A stretch of 64,000 nucleotides of DNA from Eubacteriales bacterium (GCA_030532185.1 JAUNLO010000003.1:18301-82300); one strand, 5' to 3'; positions 46,641 through 55,975 are shown, counted from the stretch's first letter. The notes: a model not told the origin generated them from the sequence alone. Numbers and translations: made by a program.

Positions 46641-48236
46641 ATGGCCTTGCTTGAAGCACGCAACGTTAGCAAGGATTTTAGCGGTAATGTTGTCTTAAAA
46701 GATATTTCTTTCTCGCTGGAGGCTGGAAAAGTTCTAGGTTTGTGTGGCGAAAATGGCGCTGGTAAATCTACTTTGATGAACATTATTTTCGGCATGCCGG
46801 TTATCCATGAAACTGGTGGTTTTGAAGGCGAGATTATCTTTGATGGCAAGCCGGTTAAATTCCAAAATACGTCGGATGCGCTAGAAGCCGGTATCGGGAT
46901 GGTCCACCAGGAGTTTTCTCTCATACCAGGCTTTATGGCGGCAGAAAACGTTATGCTAAACCGTGAACCCACTAAATCAAATCTTATCTCGAAATCGACC
47001 CGTCAGCAGAAGCTGGATTACGTATCTGAGGAGGATATGTTAAACAGCTCGCAGGACTCCATTGATAAACTGGAGATTGAATTAGATTCACGTACTCTAG
47101 TAGGGGAGTTACCTGTTGGTTACAAGCAATTCCTGGAGATCGCTCGCGAAATCAATAAAGAGAATGTCAAACTCTTGATTCTAGACGAACCAACCGCCGT
47201 TTTAACGGAATCGGAAGCTGAACTCCTGCTGACAGCAATGCGCAAGCTATCAGCTGAGGGTATCAGCATCATCTTCATCTCCCACCGTTTGCGGGAGGTT
47301 ATGGATGTCTGTGACCAGGTTGTAGTAATGCGCGACGGCTTGATCGTAGCAGATGAGGCCAAAGAAAATATTACGATTCCGGAAATTGCTACCCTCATGA
47401 CGGGGCGTAATGTAGATATGGACGCCCAAAGTGGCCAGGCCAAACTCGACCCTAAGGAGCAAGGCCAGGTGATCCTGGAAATTAAAGACCTTTTTGTCGA
47501 TATGCCTGGTGAAGCGGTGGAGGGAGTAGACCTTACCGTATATGAGGGAGAAATTTTTGGTATAGCGGGTCTGGCCGGCCAGGGCAAATTGGGTATTCCC
47601 AATGGCATCATGGGCATCTATCCCACCATGGGAAAAATCGTTTTCCAGGGTAAAGAAGTGCCCTTGAATAATCCCAAGGCCGCTCAAGAAATGGGTATCT
47701 CTTTTGTATCTGAAGACCGGCGGGGCGTAGGCCTCCTCCTGGATGAGCCAATTTCTTGGAATATCTGCTTCAATGCCATGCAGATTCAAGATTTCGCCAT
47801 TAAGAAATCCTTATTTTTCAAATTACGTGATGAGAAGAAGATGGCGGAAATCGCTCAGCAGTATATTGATGAGCTGGAAATTAAATGTACAGGTCCCAAT
47901 CAGCTAGTTAAAAACCTCTCCGGTGGTAATCAGCAAAAAATTTGCTTGGCAAAGGCCTTTTGTATGCACCCCAAACTCCTATTAGTTTCCGAGCCCACGC
48001 GGGGTATCGACGTAGGCGCCAAGGAACTGGTACTGGAGGCTCTGAAAAAATATAACCGTGACAATGGGACAACCATTATCATTGTATCTTCAGAACTGGA
48101 AGAGTTGCGTTCCATCGCCGGACGTATCGCCGTAGTTGATGAGGGCGAGATTGCTGCTATCTTACCGGCAACGGAATCCTCCGCCAAATTTGGTCTCTTG
48201 ATGTCCGGTGTAAAACTTGAGGAGAGTGCATCATGA
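46641..48236 (+). CDS. Two-domain ABC transporter ATPase (RbsA/MglA/NupO type)
   Basis: 531 residues, two nucleotide-binding domains in tandem. Domain 1 has Walker A GENGAGKST, GMVHQEFSL, a degenerate signature LPVGYKQ and LLILDEPTAVLT. Domain 2 has a degenerate Walker A GLAGQGKLG, intact LSGGNQQKICLAKA and Walker B LLLVSEPTRGID, with Ser in place of the usual Asp. This asymmetric pattern is typical of sugar and nucleoside importers of this class. ATG 46641 follows AGAGGTG; the GTG at 46635 is less likely. Its stop overlaps the first permease by four bases (ATGA). Confidence 0.92.
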   Translation: MALLEARNVSKDFSGNVVLKDISFSLEAGKVLGLCGENGAGKSTLMNIIFGMPVIHETGGFEGEIIFDGKPVKFQNTSDALEAGIGMVHQEFSLIPGFMAAENVMLNREPTKSNLISKSTRQQKLDYVSEEDMLNSSQDSIDKLEIELDSRTLVGELPVGYKQFLEIAREINKENVKLLILDEPTAVLTESEAELLLTAMRKLSAEGISIIFISHRLREVMDVCDQVVVMRDGLIVADEAKENITIPEIATLMTGRNVDMDAQSGQAKLDPKEQGQVILEIKDLFVDMPGEAVEGVDLTVYEGEIFGIAGLAGQGKLGIPNGIMGIYPTMGKIVFQGKEVPLNNPKAAQEMGISFVSEDRRGVGLLLDEPISWNICFNAMQIQDFAIKKSLFFKLRDEKKMAEIAQQYIDELEIKCTGPNQLVKNLSGGNQQKICLAKAFCMHPKLLLVSEPTRGIDVGAKELVLEALKKYNRDNGTTIIIVSSELEELRSIAGRIAVVDEGEIAAILPATESSAKFGLLMSGVKLEESAS

Positions 48237-49324
48237 CAAAATTAAAAAATGCCGTAGAAAACTTCGGTCGGGCGAGAATGATCATTTTGGTCTTCCTCGT
48301 TGCCTTGCTCTTATTCGCCCCTGCGGTAGGAGTAAGCCGGGTAGCATCCTTAAATGATATGCTGACCCGCTTTGCCATGAATGCTGTTCTGGTCTTGTCC
48401 ATGGTGCCCATGATTCAGTCCGGCTGTGGTCTGAACTTTGGTGTACCTCTGGGCCTGGTTTCCGGTCTTTTAGCGGAAGCCATTATTTGGGAATACAATC
48501 TGCCGGGTGCTTTAGGTTTTATCCTAGCCATGCTCTTGGGTGCCCTTATTGGTGCCATTATGGGTATGTTCTATGGCTTTATCCTTAACCGCATCCGGGG
48601 TGATGAAATGGTTATTGCTACCTATGTAGGCTATGCCATTATCTACTTCATGAATATGATGTGGCTGACCCTGCCCTTCAAAAACCCCTCTAGCGTACAA
48701 GGCTATGCGGGCGAAGGTTTGCGTGTAACCATCAGTTTGGATAACCACTGGCTGCATGTCTTCGACGACTGGCCGGGTAAGCCGGGCGAAGGTATAGTCC
48801 TGAAGATTCCGGAATTCTTAAACGGAGAGTGGACCACCCAAAACTTTAAAATTCCCGTAGGTACCCTCCTCTTATTCGCCTTCCTCGCCTTCCTCATGTG
48901 GCTCTTCTTCCGGTCCAAGACTGGTACGGCTATGACCGCCGTAGGTTCCAACCCTATGTACGCTATGGCGGGGGGAATTAATATCAAGAAAATGCGTATG
49001 GCTTCTGTAGTTCTGAGTACCTCCATAGCTGCAGTGGGTATGATTATTTATGGTCAGACCTACGGTTTTGCCCAGTTCTACACAGCTCCGCAGTTCTTTA
49101 CCTTCCCCACGGTGGCGGCCATACTCTTAGGTGGTGCCTCCCTCAATAAGGCGAGCATTGCCAATGTAGTGTTGGGTACCTTCCTCTTCCAGGGGGTATT
49201 AACCTTGACACCATCCGTCATTAACAGTGCCATTAAGCTTGATATGTCTGAGGTAATCCGCATGATTATCACCAACGGACTAATTATCATCGCACTGACG
49301 AGGAAAGGAAAGAAAGATGCTTAA
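48233..49324 (+). CDS. ABC transporter permease 1 (BPD_transp_2 family)
   Basis: 363 residues, about eight to ten membrane segments. GCGLNFGVPLGLVSGLLAEA, NRIRGDEMVIATYVGYAII and the EAA-like cytoplasmic stretch GTAMTAVGSNPMYAMAGGIN fit RbsC/NupQ-type permeases. A loop of about 50 residues (SLDNHWLHVFDDWPGKPGEG region) is probably outside. Forms a heterodimer with the next permease. Overlaps both neighbours (4 and 8 bases), so it is translationally coupled. Confidence 0.9.
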   Translation: MTKLKNAVENFGRARMIILVFLVALLLFAPAVGVSRVASLNDMLTRFAMNAVLVLSMVPMIQSGCGLNFGVPLGLVSGLLAEAIIWEYNLPGALGFILAMLLGALIGAIMGMFYGFILNRIRGDEMVIATYVGYAIIYFMNMMWLTLPFKNPSSVQGYAGEGLRVTISLDNHWLHVFDDWPGKPGEGIVLKIPEFLNGEWTTQNFKIPVGTLLLFAFLAFLMWLFFRSKTGTAMTAVGSNPMYAMAGGINIKKMRMASVVLSTSIAAVGMIIYGQTYGFAQFYTAPQFFTFPTVAAILLGGASLNKASIANVVLGTFLFQGVLTLTPSVINSAIKLDMSEVIRMIITNGLIIIALTRKGKKDA

Positions 49325-50462
49325 TAAGAAAATTGAATGGAAAAGTACCCTGCGCCAGGCCATGGTGCCCCTACTTTTCATCATAATTATTGCCCTGGCT
49401 ATCCCTCTTTCCGGCTTTTCTTCTGCCCACCTCATTGGCGAAATTTTGGCAAGATTTGCCCGTGACACCTTCCTGGCGGTTTCCCTTATCATTCCTATTC
49501 TGGCTGGCATGGGTATCAACTTCGCCATTTCTCTAGGGGCCATGGCTGCTCAGATTGGGATTATCATTTCTCAAAACTTCTATTTTGCCGGTATCCCCGG
49601 CATGATAGTCGCTGCTATTGTGGGCTTGCCTATCGCTATTCTCCTGGGTTGGTTTGCGGGTTCAGTTATGAATAAGGCCAAGGGCCGTGAGATGATCAGC
49701 TCCATGATTTTAGCCTTCTTGATTTCTGGTATTTACCAGTTCATCGTGCTTTATATTATGGGTGGTCTCATTCCTATTCAAAACAAGGACATTTTACTTT
49801 CCAGAGGTTACGGGATTAAAAACTCTATCCCCCTGGATATTAAAAGTGCCCTGGACGGCCTCTGGAATGTCAAAGTCAAGCTGCCCGGCATTATGCGTCC
49901 TCTGAATTTCCCCATCGGCACCTATATCTTCATTGCTCTGGTCTGTGTCTTTGTGGTCTGGTTCAAAAAGACCAAGCTGGGCCATGATATGAAGGCTGTA
50001 GGCCAAAGCCAGCGGGTGGCGGATAGCTCCGGTATGAAAGTTGACCGTATTCGTTTGCAGTCCATCATCATCTCCACGGTTATGGCTATGCTGGGTCAGC
50101 TGGTCTATCTGCAAAATATTGGTACCATGAACACCTATAACGGTACCGACCAAACTTCGCTCTTCGCAGCCGCTGCCCTCCTGATTGGTGGTGCCTCGGT
50201 AGCCTCGGCGACGATTCCTAACGCCTTGATTGGTGTTATCCTCTTCCACCTCATGTTCATTGTCATGCCCAATGCTGGTAAGAACCTGACCGGTAACCCG
50301 GCTATTGGTGAATACTTCCGTTCCTTTATCTCTTACGGAGTTGTGGCCTTGGCCCTGGTCATGCACGCCTACTCACGTAAAAAAGCTGCGGAAGATGAAC
50401 GCAAGGCCTTACACCATAAGAAGGCGGAAGATAAGCTGGCTAAGAGTGAAGGGCAGGCCTAG
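49317..50462 (+). CDS. ABC transporter permease 2 (BPD_transp_2 family)
   Basis: 381 residues with about nine membrane segments and a lysine-rich C-terminal tail. GMGINFAISLGAMAAQIGII, NKAKGREMISSMILAFLISG and KLGHDMKAVGQSQRVADSSG mirror the first permease, so the two are paralogues. Completes the importer. A long terminator follows. Confidence 0.9.
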   Translation: MLNKKIEWKSTLRQAMVPLLFIIIIALAIPLSGFSSAHLIGEILARFARDTFLAVSLIIPILAGMGINFAISLGAMAAQIGIIISQNFYFAGIPGMIVAAIVGLPIAILLGWFAGSVMNKAKGREMISSMILAFLISGIYQFIVLYIMGGLIPIQNKDILLSRGYGIKNSIPLDIKSALDGLWNVKVKLPGIMRPLNFPIGTYIFIALVCVFVVWFKKTKLGHDMKAVGQSQRVADSSGMKVDRIRLQSIIISTVMAMLGQLVYLQNIGTMNTYNGTDQTSLFAAAALLIGGASVASATIPNALIGVILFHLMFIVMPNAGKNLTGNPAIGEYFRSFISYGVVALALVMHAYSRKKAAEDERKALHHKKAEDKLAKSEGQA

Positions 50463-50510
50463 CTTCTTTACTTGCCACTGCAAGTTGGCAGCTAAAATTT
50501 TCTAGCAATT

Positions 50511-50557
50511 AGCAAAAACTTCCCTGACTGCTCTAGCAGTGCAGGGAAGTTTTTGCT
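50511..50557. terminator. Bidirectional terminator between convergent operons
   Basis: AGCAAAAACTTCCCTG pairs perfectly with CAGGGAAGTTTTTGCT (16 pairs), with an inner ACTGC-TCTA-GCAGT stem. A and T runs on both sides serve the + strand permease gene and the - strand telA operon. Confidence 0.9.
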
Positions 50558-50622
50558 GTTTAGTGAGGAAGAATTTAGTTGAGAACTAAGTTAGTTGCCT
50601 TACTGGTTCATTAACTGAGAAA

Positions 50623-51798
50623 TTAAGACAAATCTTGCGGGGAGAGGGGGCTGCCCTGGATATGCCTGAGCAGGGTGGTTCGCAGGTCGCCCTCGATCTT
50701 ATGTAGCTCCAATTCGGCGCTTTGGCGGGCCACTCGGCCCTTCTTTTGGATAGTCATGGTTTCATCAATAGTGTCGATGAGATCCTGGTTGACTTGCTTG
50801 AGGGTTTCGATATCTACTAGGCCCCTTTGGGTCTCCGTGGCCAGATCCACCGTATTCTGCTTGAGCATAGAGGCGTTTTCCCGCAAAAGTTCATTAGTAG
50901 TGTCGGTAATCCTGCGGTTAAGCTCCAGGACATTTTTTTGATTGCGCAAACCTAGGGCAATCACAATTTGATTTTTCCAGAGGGGGAGGGTGTGATGCAA
51001 TGCTGTCTGTACTTTGTCGATTAAGAGTTTATCATTATTTTGGATGAGCCGGATTTGCGGCACGGTCTGCATGGCGATAGTGCGGGAAAGTTTGAGGTTA
51101 TGGACTTTTTGTTCAAAGCGATCCACCGTGTCCTCAAAATCCTTGACTAGTTGAGCAGCCAGCTGATCGGGTGAGGCCTGGGCCTCCTCCAGGAGGGCCG
51201 GGATGGTTTCCTCTCTAGCCTCTTGGACAATTTCTTCGCCTGCCTTAATGTAAATCCCTAAATCCTGGTAATATTCAAGATTTTTTTCGAAAAGGGTGTC
51301 GAAAGTACCGATGTCCCGGAGTAGGACATTAATAGACTCCTCCAATTTCGTCTGGATTTTATCAATCTGTACTTCGATGGTTTCATACTTGGCCAGGAAT
51401 TTTTTGAAGTTGTTAACCCAGGGCAGGCGGGACCAAAAGTTTTCTTGATTAATAGATTCAATTTCCAACGACCGCACTACTACCGAGAGGTCAGTCAGGG
51501 TATCGCCAATTTGGCCCGCATCTTTGGCTTTTACTTGGGCCAAGATTTGTTCAGAAAAGTTAGTTAATTGACGCTGGGCTCCTACCCCGTAAGTCACAAC
51601 ATTTTGAGAATCTAAAAGATCTAGGTCATTTTTAATCGCGTCTACAGCTTGGCGATCCTCAGGACTTAGTTCTTGCTCCTTACTTGGTGCTAGCAATAAG
51701 TCTGGACTTACTTCCGCTTGGCTGGCAAGGCTGGCCTGACTTTTGACTTGGTCGGCCTTGTGCTGGGCTAGGTCTGCTAGTGATAAGTGTTTGATCAT
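50623..51798 (-). CDS. TelA/KlaA family protein (toxic anion resistance family, YaaN-like)
   Basis: 391-residue, mostly helical cytoplasmic protein without membrane segments. SQNVVTYGVGAQRQLTNFSE, EIESINQENFWSRLPWVNNF and the WKNQIVIALGLRNQKNVLEL stretch are typical of TelA/YaaN. Family members are linked to tellurite and other stress resistance, but the molecular role is unclear. AGGAGGAAAC precedes ATG 51798. Last gene of a four-gene minus-strand operon; in Bacillus subtilis yaaN also lies beside xpaC. Confidence 0.9.
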   Translation of the reverse strand: MIKHLSLADLAQHKADQVKSQASLASQAEVSPDLLLAPSKEQELSPEDRQAVDAIKNDLDLLDSQNVVTYGVGAQRQLTNFSEQILAQVKAKDAGQIGDTLTDLSVVVRSLEIESINQENFWSRLPWVNNFKKFLAKYETIEVQIDKIQTKLEESINVLLRDIGTFDTLFEKNLEYYQDLGIYIKAGEEIVQEAREETIPALLEEAQASPDQLAAQLVKDFEDTVDRFEQKVHNLKLSRTIAMQTVPQIRLIQNNDKLLIDKVQTALHHTLPLWKNQIVIALGLRNQKNVLELNRRITDTTNELLRENASMLKQNTVDLATETQRGLVDIETLKQVNQDLIDTIDETMTIQKKGRVARQSAELELHKIEGDLRTTLLRHIQGSPLSPQDLS

Positions 51799-51876
51799 GT
51801 TTCCTCCTGGTATCCCGGCCGGTGAAGCTGGGAGGCTTAATTTCTAACTTTATTTGCTTAATTGCAGTAAGGTTTA

Positions 51877-52950
51877 TTATTCGAAATAGGAAATTATCTC
51901 TCTCATGGCTGCGTAATCAGGCGAGGGCATAACCTTATTGATGCTCTCAGCTACCCCGGCTACGGTAGAAAATTCTGTTACTGCATCACCTATACCACTG
52001 ATAGTCGTTCTAAAACCGTGCTTTTGCCAGGCTAGGTCTTGGATTTCTGGATCCTGGAGGGCTTCCAGGAGACGGGCCCCTTGTTCATTCAAGGCTATAA
52101 AAATATGGGTGGACCAGACGGTGGGCTCAGGATAAATAATTACCAGGTCATCCTGGTGTTTTTCCCAAATCTCCGCTTGGAGCTTGGATAGCTCCAAAAT
52201 CTGATTTTCATAGGCTGCCGTGATGGTGCGGTCAGTAATACCGTTACGTAGGTAGAGGGAGAAGAGGTCGGAAGAGGAGGTAGACATGAAGCCTAGTTTA
52301 TTGAAGATGTGAAGAAGGTCATCGGCTAAGGCTGCCACCTGCTTTGCTTGCACGACCTGGCCACCTGCCAGCATGTTAGCGGTGAGACCGGCAAACATAT
52401 TACCGGAGTTAGATTTGGCGGGATCGGTGGTGTGAATGAGGATATCCCCCCAGAGGTCGAGGCCTAAATCTGACCACTTGCCATCCTCTTTGATGAGCTG
52501 GATAAAGGCTTGGAGGTCTAGGCGATAGACTCCATCGCGGAAGCTGGCATAATCGTGCTCGACTAAAGCCTCCGCTATGGGCTTGAAGGAGTAGAGAACT
52601 AGGGGGGTGGTAAAAATCATGTCCTCTTTGTGGGGAGACCCGTGTAGCGATTTGTAGAGCTCCAGGGCGGTCTGGGAGGAGGGCCAGAGAAAATCCATCT
52701 TGCTGTGGTCTGCGCGTACCATATCCAAGGAGCCTGACTTGCGGATATCAATACTTAAGTGATAGCGGTCAGCGAGAATTTTCTCCACCTGGGGGTCTTG
52801 CAAGAAGTTAATTTTTTCCCCTCCCACAAAACCTACTATCTGGCTGGTGGGTTGCTGATTTTTTTGGTAGAGGCTATAGGCAATTGTGAGGGCAAGAACG
52901 ACTAGGAGTAAGACCAGTCCCAGGACAACACTGCTTTTACGATTTTTCAT
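51877..52950 (-). CDS. Membrane-anchored substrate-binding-like protein
   Basis: 357 residues: one N-terminal membrane segment (about 8-28), no lipobox, then an extracellular periplasmic-binding type fold. KSGSLDMV, FLWPSSQTAL and TTDPAKSNSGNMFAGLTANM correspond to stretches in the vWA lipoprotein two genes upstream (GSLDIM, AVWPASSLWL, TSATQSNSGASAYIGF), so the two domains are paralogues. The ligand is unknown. No ABC permease is linked. GAGAGGA before ATG 52950. Confidence 0.78.
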   Translation of the reverse strand: MKNRKSSVVLGLVLLLVVLALTIAYSLYQKNQQPTSQIVGFVGGEKINFLQDPQVEKILADRYHLSIDIRKSGSLDMVRADHSKMDFLWPSSQTALELYKSLHGSPHKEDMIFTTPLVLYSFKPIAEALVEHDYASFRDGVYRLDLQAFIQLIKEDGKWSDLGLDLWGDILIHTTDPAKSNSGNMFAGLTANMLAGGQVVQAKQVAALADDLLHIFNKLGFMSTSSSDLFSLYLRNGITDRTITAAYENQILELSKLQAEIWEKHQDDLVIIYPEPTVWSTHIFIALNEQGARLLEALQDPEIQDLAWQKHGFRTTISGIGDAVTEFSTVAGVAESINKVMPSPDYAAMREIISYFE

Positions 52951-52959
52951 ATTCCTCTC

Positions 52960-53562
52960 TTAGCCTTCCATTTTTAAATTTATTTTGAGTAGCTTGATAT
53001 CTTCTTCAATATCCAGGAGGTCGTTGGCCAGAAGATTGGCAAATTGCTTTTCAAAGGCTTCATTCAAGACGGGCATGGCCTCCTGGGTGGAACGCGATAC
53101 TTGACTAACCTCTTCCGTTCTCAGGTCGGCCGACTGAATTTTCAGATATTTTTCTAAAATGCCCCGAGCGGTATCCAGGTAATAGGTGAAAAAGCGGCGA
53201 GCTAAATTAATTTTCTGAGGCTCTTGCGTGAGATATTCTAGGATCTTGCTGCCCGTATGGTAGAGGCGAGCGGTTTCCTTTTTGATATCTACATTATTTA
53301 TAGCCTTACCGGCCGTACGAATGGCTTCCATATCCCCGTAGGCATCATCTAGAAGGGCACGGAGTTCCTCACCCTTTTGATAATCTTCAATTACAATGCG
53401 GCCAATGCGGAGTTGGGGGCGGGCTACTAGATAAACGCCAAAGTAGGTGAGGAGGGCGAGGAAAGCCGCGATAAAGATATTCCAGTGGAGAGCAAAGACC
53501 AGGAGAAAAAAGAAGGACAAACTGCTAGCCAGGGCTAAGATAACTCGTTTACCGGACTTCAT
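52960..53562 (-). CDS. XpaC family protein (5-bromo-4-chloroindolyl phosphate hydrolysis family)
   Basis: 200 residues: two close N-terminal hydrophobic segments (about 6-26 and 28-47) and a cytoplasmic helical domain (RIVIEDYQKGEELRALLDDA, NLARRFFTYYLDTARGILEKY). It matches the XpaC/halogen-hydrolase-named family; that name reflects a screening phenotype, not a proven enzyme activity. XpaC and TelA co-occur in many Bacillota. Eight to nine bases separate it from both neighbours. Confidence 0.85.
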   Translation of the reverse strand: MKSGKRVILALASSLSFFFLLVFALHWNIFIAAFLALLTYFGVYLVARPQLRIGRIVIEDYQKGEELRALLDDAYGDMEAIRTAGKAINNVDIKKETARLYHTGSKILEYLTQEPQKINLARRFFTYYLDTARGILEKYLKIQSADLRTEEVSQVSRSTQEAMPVLNEAFEKQFANLLANDLLDIEEDIKLLKINLKMEG

Positions 53563-53570
53563 ACTAGCTC

Positions 53571-55274
53571 CTAGTTATAGCCTCTAACTTTTTGGAAGGC
53601 AGCAATCAAGTCTTCCCGGCCGTCAAAAACTCTGGCTCGGCTGAGTTCTGCTAATTCTTCCAAAGGTTCGGTATGGGCATCGCCAAAGAGAATAGAAAAG
53701 ATAGGGACATCGATGGCTAGGTCTGCATAATGCTGGGCAATGTCTGCGTAAGTTAAGTCATCCCAGGTGGGAGCCCCATCTGACATGAGAATAATTGCTG
53801 GCCGGTATTGGTCGAGATTTACCTGGCCTAATTCGGTCAGGGCTTGATCTAAAGCGGAGTATAGGTGGGTGGCTCCACTCGGTTTATGGGCCTTAATTGT
53901 GTGATAGAGCTTTTCTAAGTCCTCACCCGAGCCTTGGGCTTGGCCCAGACCTTCTACTCCGCTGCTAAAAGCGATAAAGGAATTGATCTCCTCCCTAGAG
54001 GCTTGCAGGAGGTTGGCCCTGGCATTTTCCTCTAGCATGATAGCTTCCAGGGCGGCTAGGAGTTGCTTATGACCCTTACCCGACATGGAGCCGGAAAAGT
54101 CGAGAAGATAAATGTTGTAGGCGGGTTTCTTAAATTCACTCTGATAGAGCTGGAGGGCTTCCAGGATTACTTCGGCCTTGGGCATGCGCATGGTCGTAAG
54201 ATGACGGTCCAAATCAATGCCCCAGGCGGGACGAAATACTTCTTCTAGGCCCTGAGGACCGGCCAGCATATCCGTACGACGGCCTGTAGCCTGGATTTTA
54301 GCTTGGCTGTCCTCGGATAAGAGGAAGTTTTGCAGGTCCAAGAAGATCTTTTCTTGGGCTTCCTGGTCACGGTCTGCTTGTCCGGAATCGGCAACAAAGC
54401 CCAGGGGTGAGTCTGCTAGGGTAAGTCCGTCCTGGGGATAAACGGCATAGAGGGTTTCACGACCCTGGCTTTCTAGTATTTGATTGGCAGAAATAATTAG
54501 GGCCTCATAGTTAACCATGGCATCGTAGTTACCGGAGATAAAGAGATCAACCAGCCAGTTGGAGGATCCCGAGGATCTTTCCACACCCGCCAGTAAACTA
54601 GTTATCTGCTGACGTAAGTCTGCATCAGCCAGGTCTGCTAGTTCCAGGGAGGAAGGGTTCTCCAAGAGGGCATAGAGGAAGCCTATATAGGCGGAAGCCC
54701 CGGAATTGGACTGGGTGGCCGAGGTCATGGTGAAACGGAGTTTCCCCGCCTGGATAGCAGATAAAATATCTCTTATGAGAACTTCCTTGTCCTTAAAACC
54801 TAGTTCTTGGGCCAGACTATCACGGATCCCAAAAATGACAGGGGTCAGGGAGATGGAGCTGGCATGCTTTACCCGGTGGTGGCTATCACCTACGGAAAGC
54901 CAGAGGGAGGAGGCAGGCCACACGGCATCGTAGGGGAAAACTTCTTCCTGCAGCAGCCGCATGATATCCAAAGAGCCCAGGTAATCTATGTTGATGGTCA
55001 GCCCGCTTTGGTTAGCAAACTCTTGGAGGAGAGGCTCTAAAATGGCATTTTCAGAACCTGAAACTAGGGATAGGCTTTGCCTGGCTTGGGCTGGACCAAA
55101 ACTCACATCAAAAGTCTTTTGACCACTCTGCGAGTCCCCGCTGGTGAAGGGGGCAGCCTGGTCGCAGGCAACCAGGCTCAGACTTAGGCTCAGGACAAGG
55201 ACTAGGGCCAGCAGGAGCTTGACCGGAGATAGCTTAAATCTGACAGGGCATAGAAGGTTGGAAATAGGGGACAT
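53571..55274 (-). CDS. Lipoprotein with substrate-binding and von Willebrand A domains
   Basis: 567 residues, first gene of the minus-strand operon. Lipoprotein signal peptide with lipobox LVAC (C37), a periplasmic-binding type domain (about 60-370; GSLDIMRLLQEEVFPYDAVW) and a C-terminal vWA domain (about 383-560). The MIDAS residues are complete: DFSGS (D near 389), T in GATHLYSAL and D in LMSDGAPTW, so metal-dependent ligand binding is likely. GGAGG is five bases before ATG 55274. Acts outside the membrane. Likely works with the paralogous membrane-anchored binding protein, XpaC and TelA. Confidence 0.88.
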   Translation of the reverse strand: MSPISNLLCPVRFKLSPVKLLLALVLVLSLSLSLVACDQAAPFTSGDSQSGQKTFDVSFGPAQARQSLSLVSGSENAILEPLLQEFANQSGLTINIDYLGSLDIMRLLQEEVFPYDAVWPASSLWLSVGDSHHRVKHASSISLTPVIFGIRDSLAQELGFKDKEVLIRDILSAIQAGKLRFTMTSATQSNSGASAYIGFLYALLENPSSLELADLADADLRQQITSLLAGVERSSGSSNWLVDLFISGNYDAMVNYEALIISANQILESQGRETLYAVYPQDGLTLADSPLGFVADSGQADRDQEAQEKIFLDLQNFLLSEDSQAKIQATGRRTDMLAGPQGLEEVFRPAWGIDLDRHLTTMRMPKAEVILEALQLYQSEFKKPAYNIYLLDFSGSMSGKGHKQLLAALEAIMLEENARANLLQASREEINSFIAFSSGVEGLGQAQGSGEDLEKLYHTIKAHKPSGATHLYSALDQALTELGQVNLDQYRPAIILMSDGAPTWDDLTYADIAQHYADLAIDVPIFSILFGDAHTEPLEELAELSRARVFDGREDLIAAFQKVRGYN

Positions 55275-55567
55275 GGTTACCTCCCGAGCATAGGATGCAA
55301 TTTAGGCCGTGGCTTGTTACTTAAATGGTAGGCTATGACGATTTGGCCTAAATGAGTTTTAAGTAAAATTTATGAGGTGAATGTAAAGCAAAGGTTAAGT
55401 GGCGAGAAGGGCTTTAAAGTTATGCTCAGCCAAATAATTAGGGACTTTGTTCTTTTTTATACAGACTATGTTATAATCCGAGTGCTTAATTTATCCCTTA
55501 TTTGATCCCTAAGGTTTCAGACACAGTGAGATAAAACTTAGCAAATCAAATAAGGAGGCCTTGCTAG
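55275..55567. other. Divergent intergenic region
   Basis: 293 bases between the vWA lipoprotein operon (minus) and the zinc-ribbon gene (plus). A plus-strand promoter is visible at 55469; no convincing minus-strand promoter was found, although AT-rich stretches around 55360-55390 could hold one. Confidence 0.5.
55469..55477 (+). promoter_or_regulatory. Extended -10 promoter of the zinc-ribbon gene
   Basis: TGTTATAAT is a perfect extended -10 (TGNTATAAT). The -35 is poor (TTGTTC at 19 bases). Confidence 0.55.
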
Positions 55568-55738
55568 ATGGCAGACAAAATTCTGCAGTGTAAAGACTGT
55601 AGCGCCGAATTTGTCTTCACCGAGGGTGAACAAGAATTCTACCGCGAAAAAGGTTTTGAAAACGACCCCGTGCGTTGCCCCGCTTGCCGCAAAGCGAAGA
55701 AAATGCAGCGTCGGCAGCGTGACAGCTACCGCGACTAA
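55568..55738 (+). CDS. Small zinc-ribbon protein
   Basis: 56 residues: CKDC near the N-terminus, FTEGEQEFYREKGFENDP, then CPAC and a basic tail (RKAKKMQRRQRDSYRD). Two CxxC pairs form a probable zinc ribbon (the zinc-ribbon family often called zf-trcl). Function unknown; single-gene unit with AAGGAGG upstream, its own promoter and a strong terminator. Confidence 0.88.
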   Translation: MADKILQCKDCSAEFVFTEGEQEFYREKGFENDPVRCPACRKAKKMQRRQRDSYRD

Positions 55739-55791
55739 GTTCAAACAGTCGAGGGTATATTTATCCCCTCTGTCTCTTACTTAAGTCTCAG

Positions 55792-55818
55792 AATCGCCCG
55801 GCTTGGGCGATTTTTTTT
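55792..55818 (+). terminator. Terminator of the zinc-ribbon gene
   Basis: AATCGCCC-GGCTT-GGGCGATT followed by six more T's. Confidence 0.92.
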
Positions 55819-55897
55819 GACTTGAAAGGGCAGGGGGCCGAGGCTAAAATTGAGCTTACTAATAAAAGTGAGAGTCTAGGTTAACTTATGCACCCTA

Positions 55898-55933
55898 GAG
55901 GCTGTGTTTCTCTGTGAGGCTGTGTTTCTCTGT
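55898..55933. repeat. 18-bp tandem duplication upstream of ridA
   Basis: GAGGCTGTGTTTCTCTGT occurs twice in perfect tandem at 55898-55915 and 55916-55933, ending about 30 bases before the ridA Shine-Dalgarno region. Confidence 0.9.
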
Positions 55934-55975
55934 GTTTATACAAGTGCCTAGGCTACTCAGTTTAAGGAGGATATT

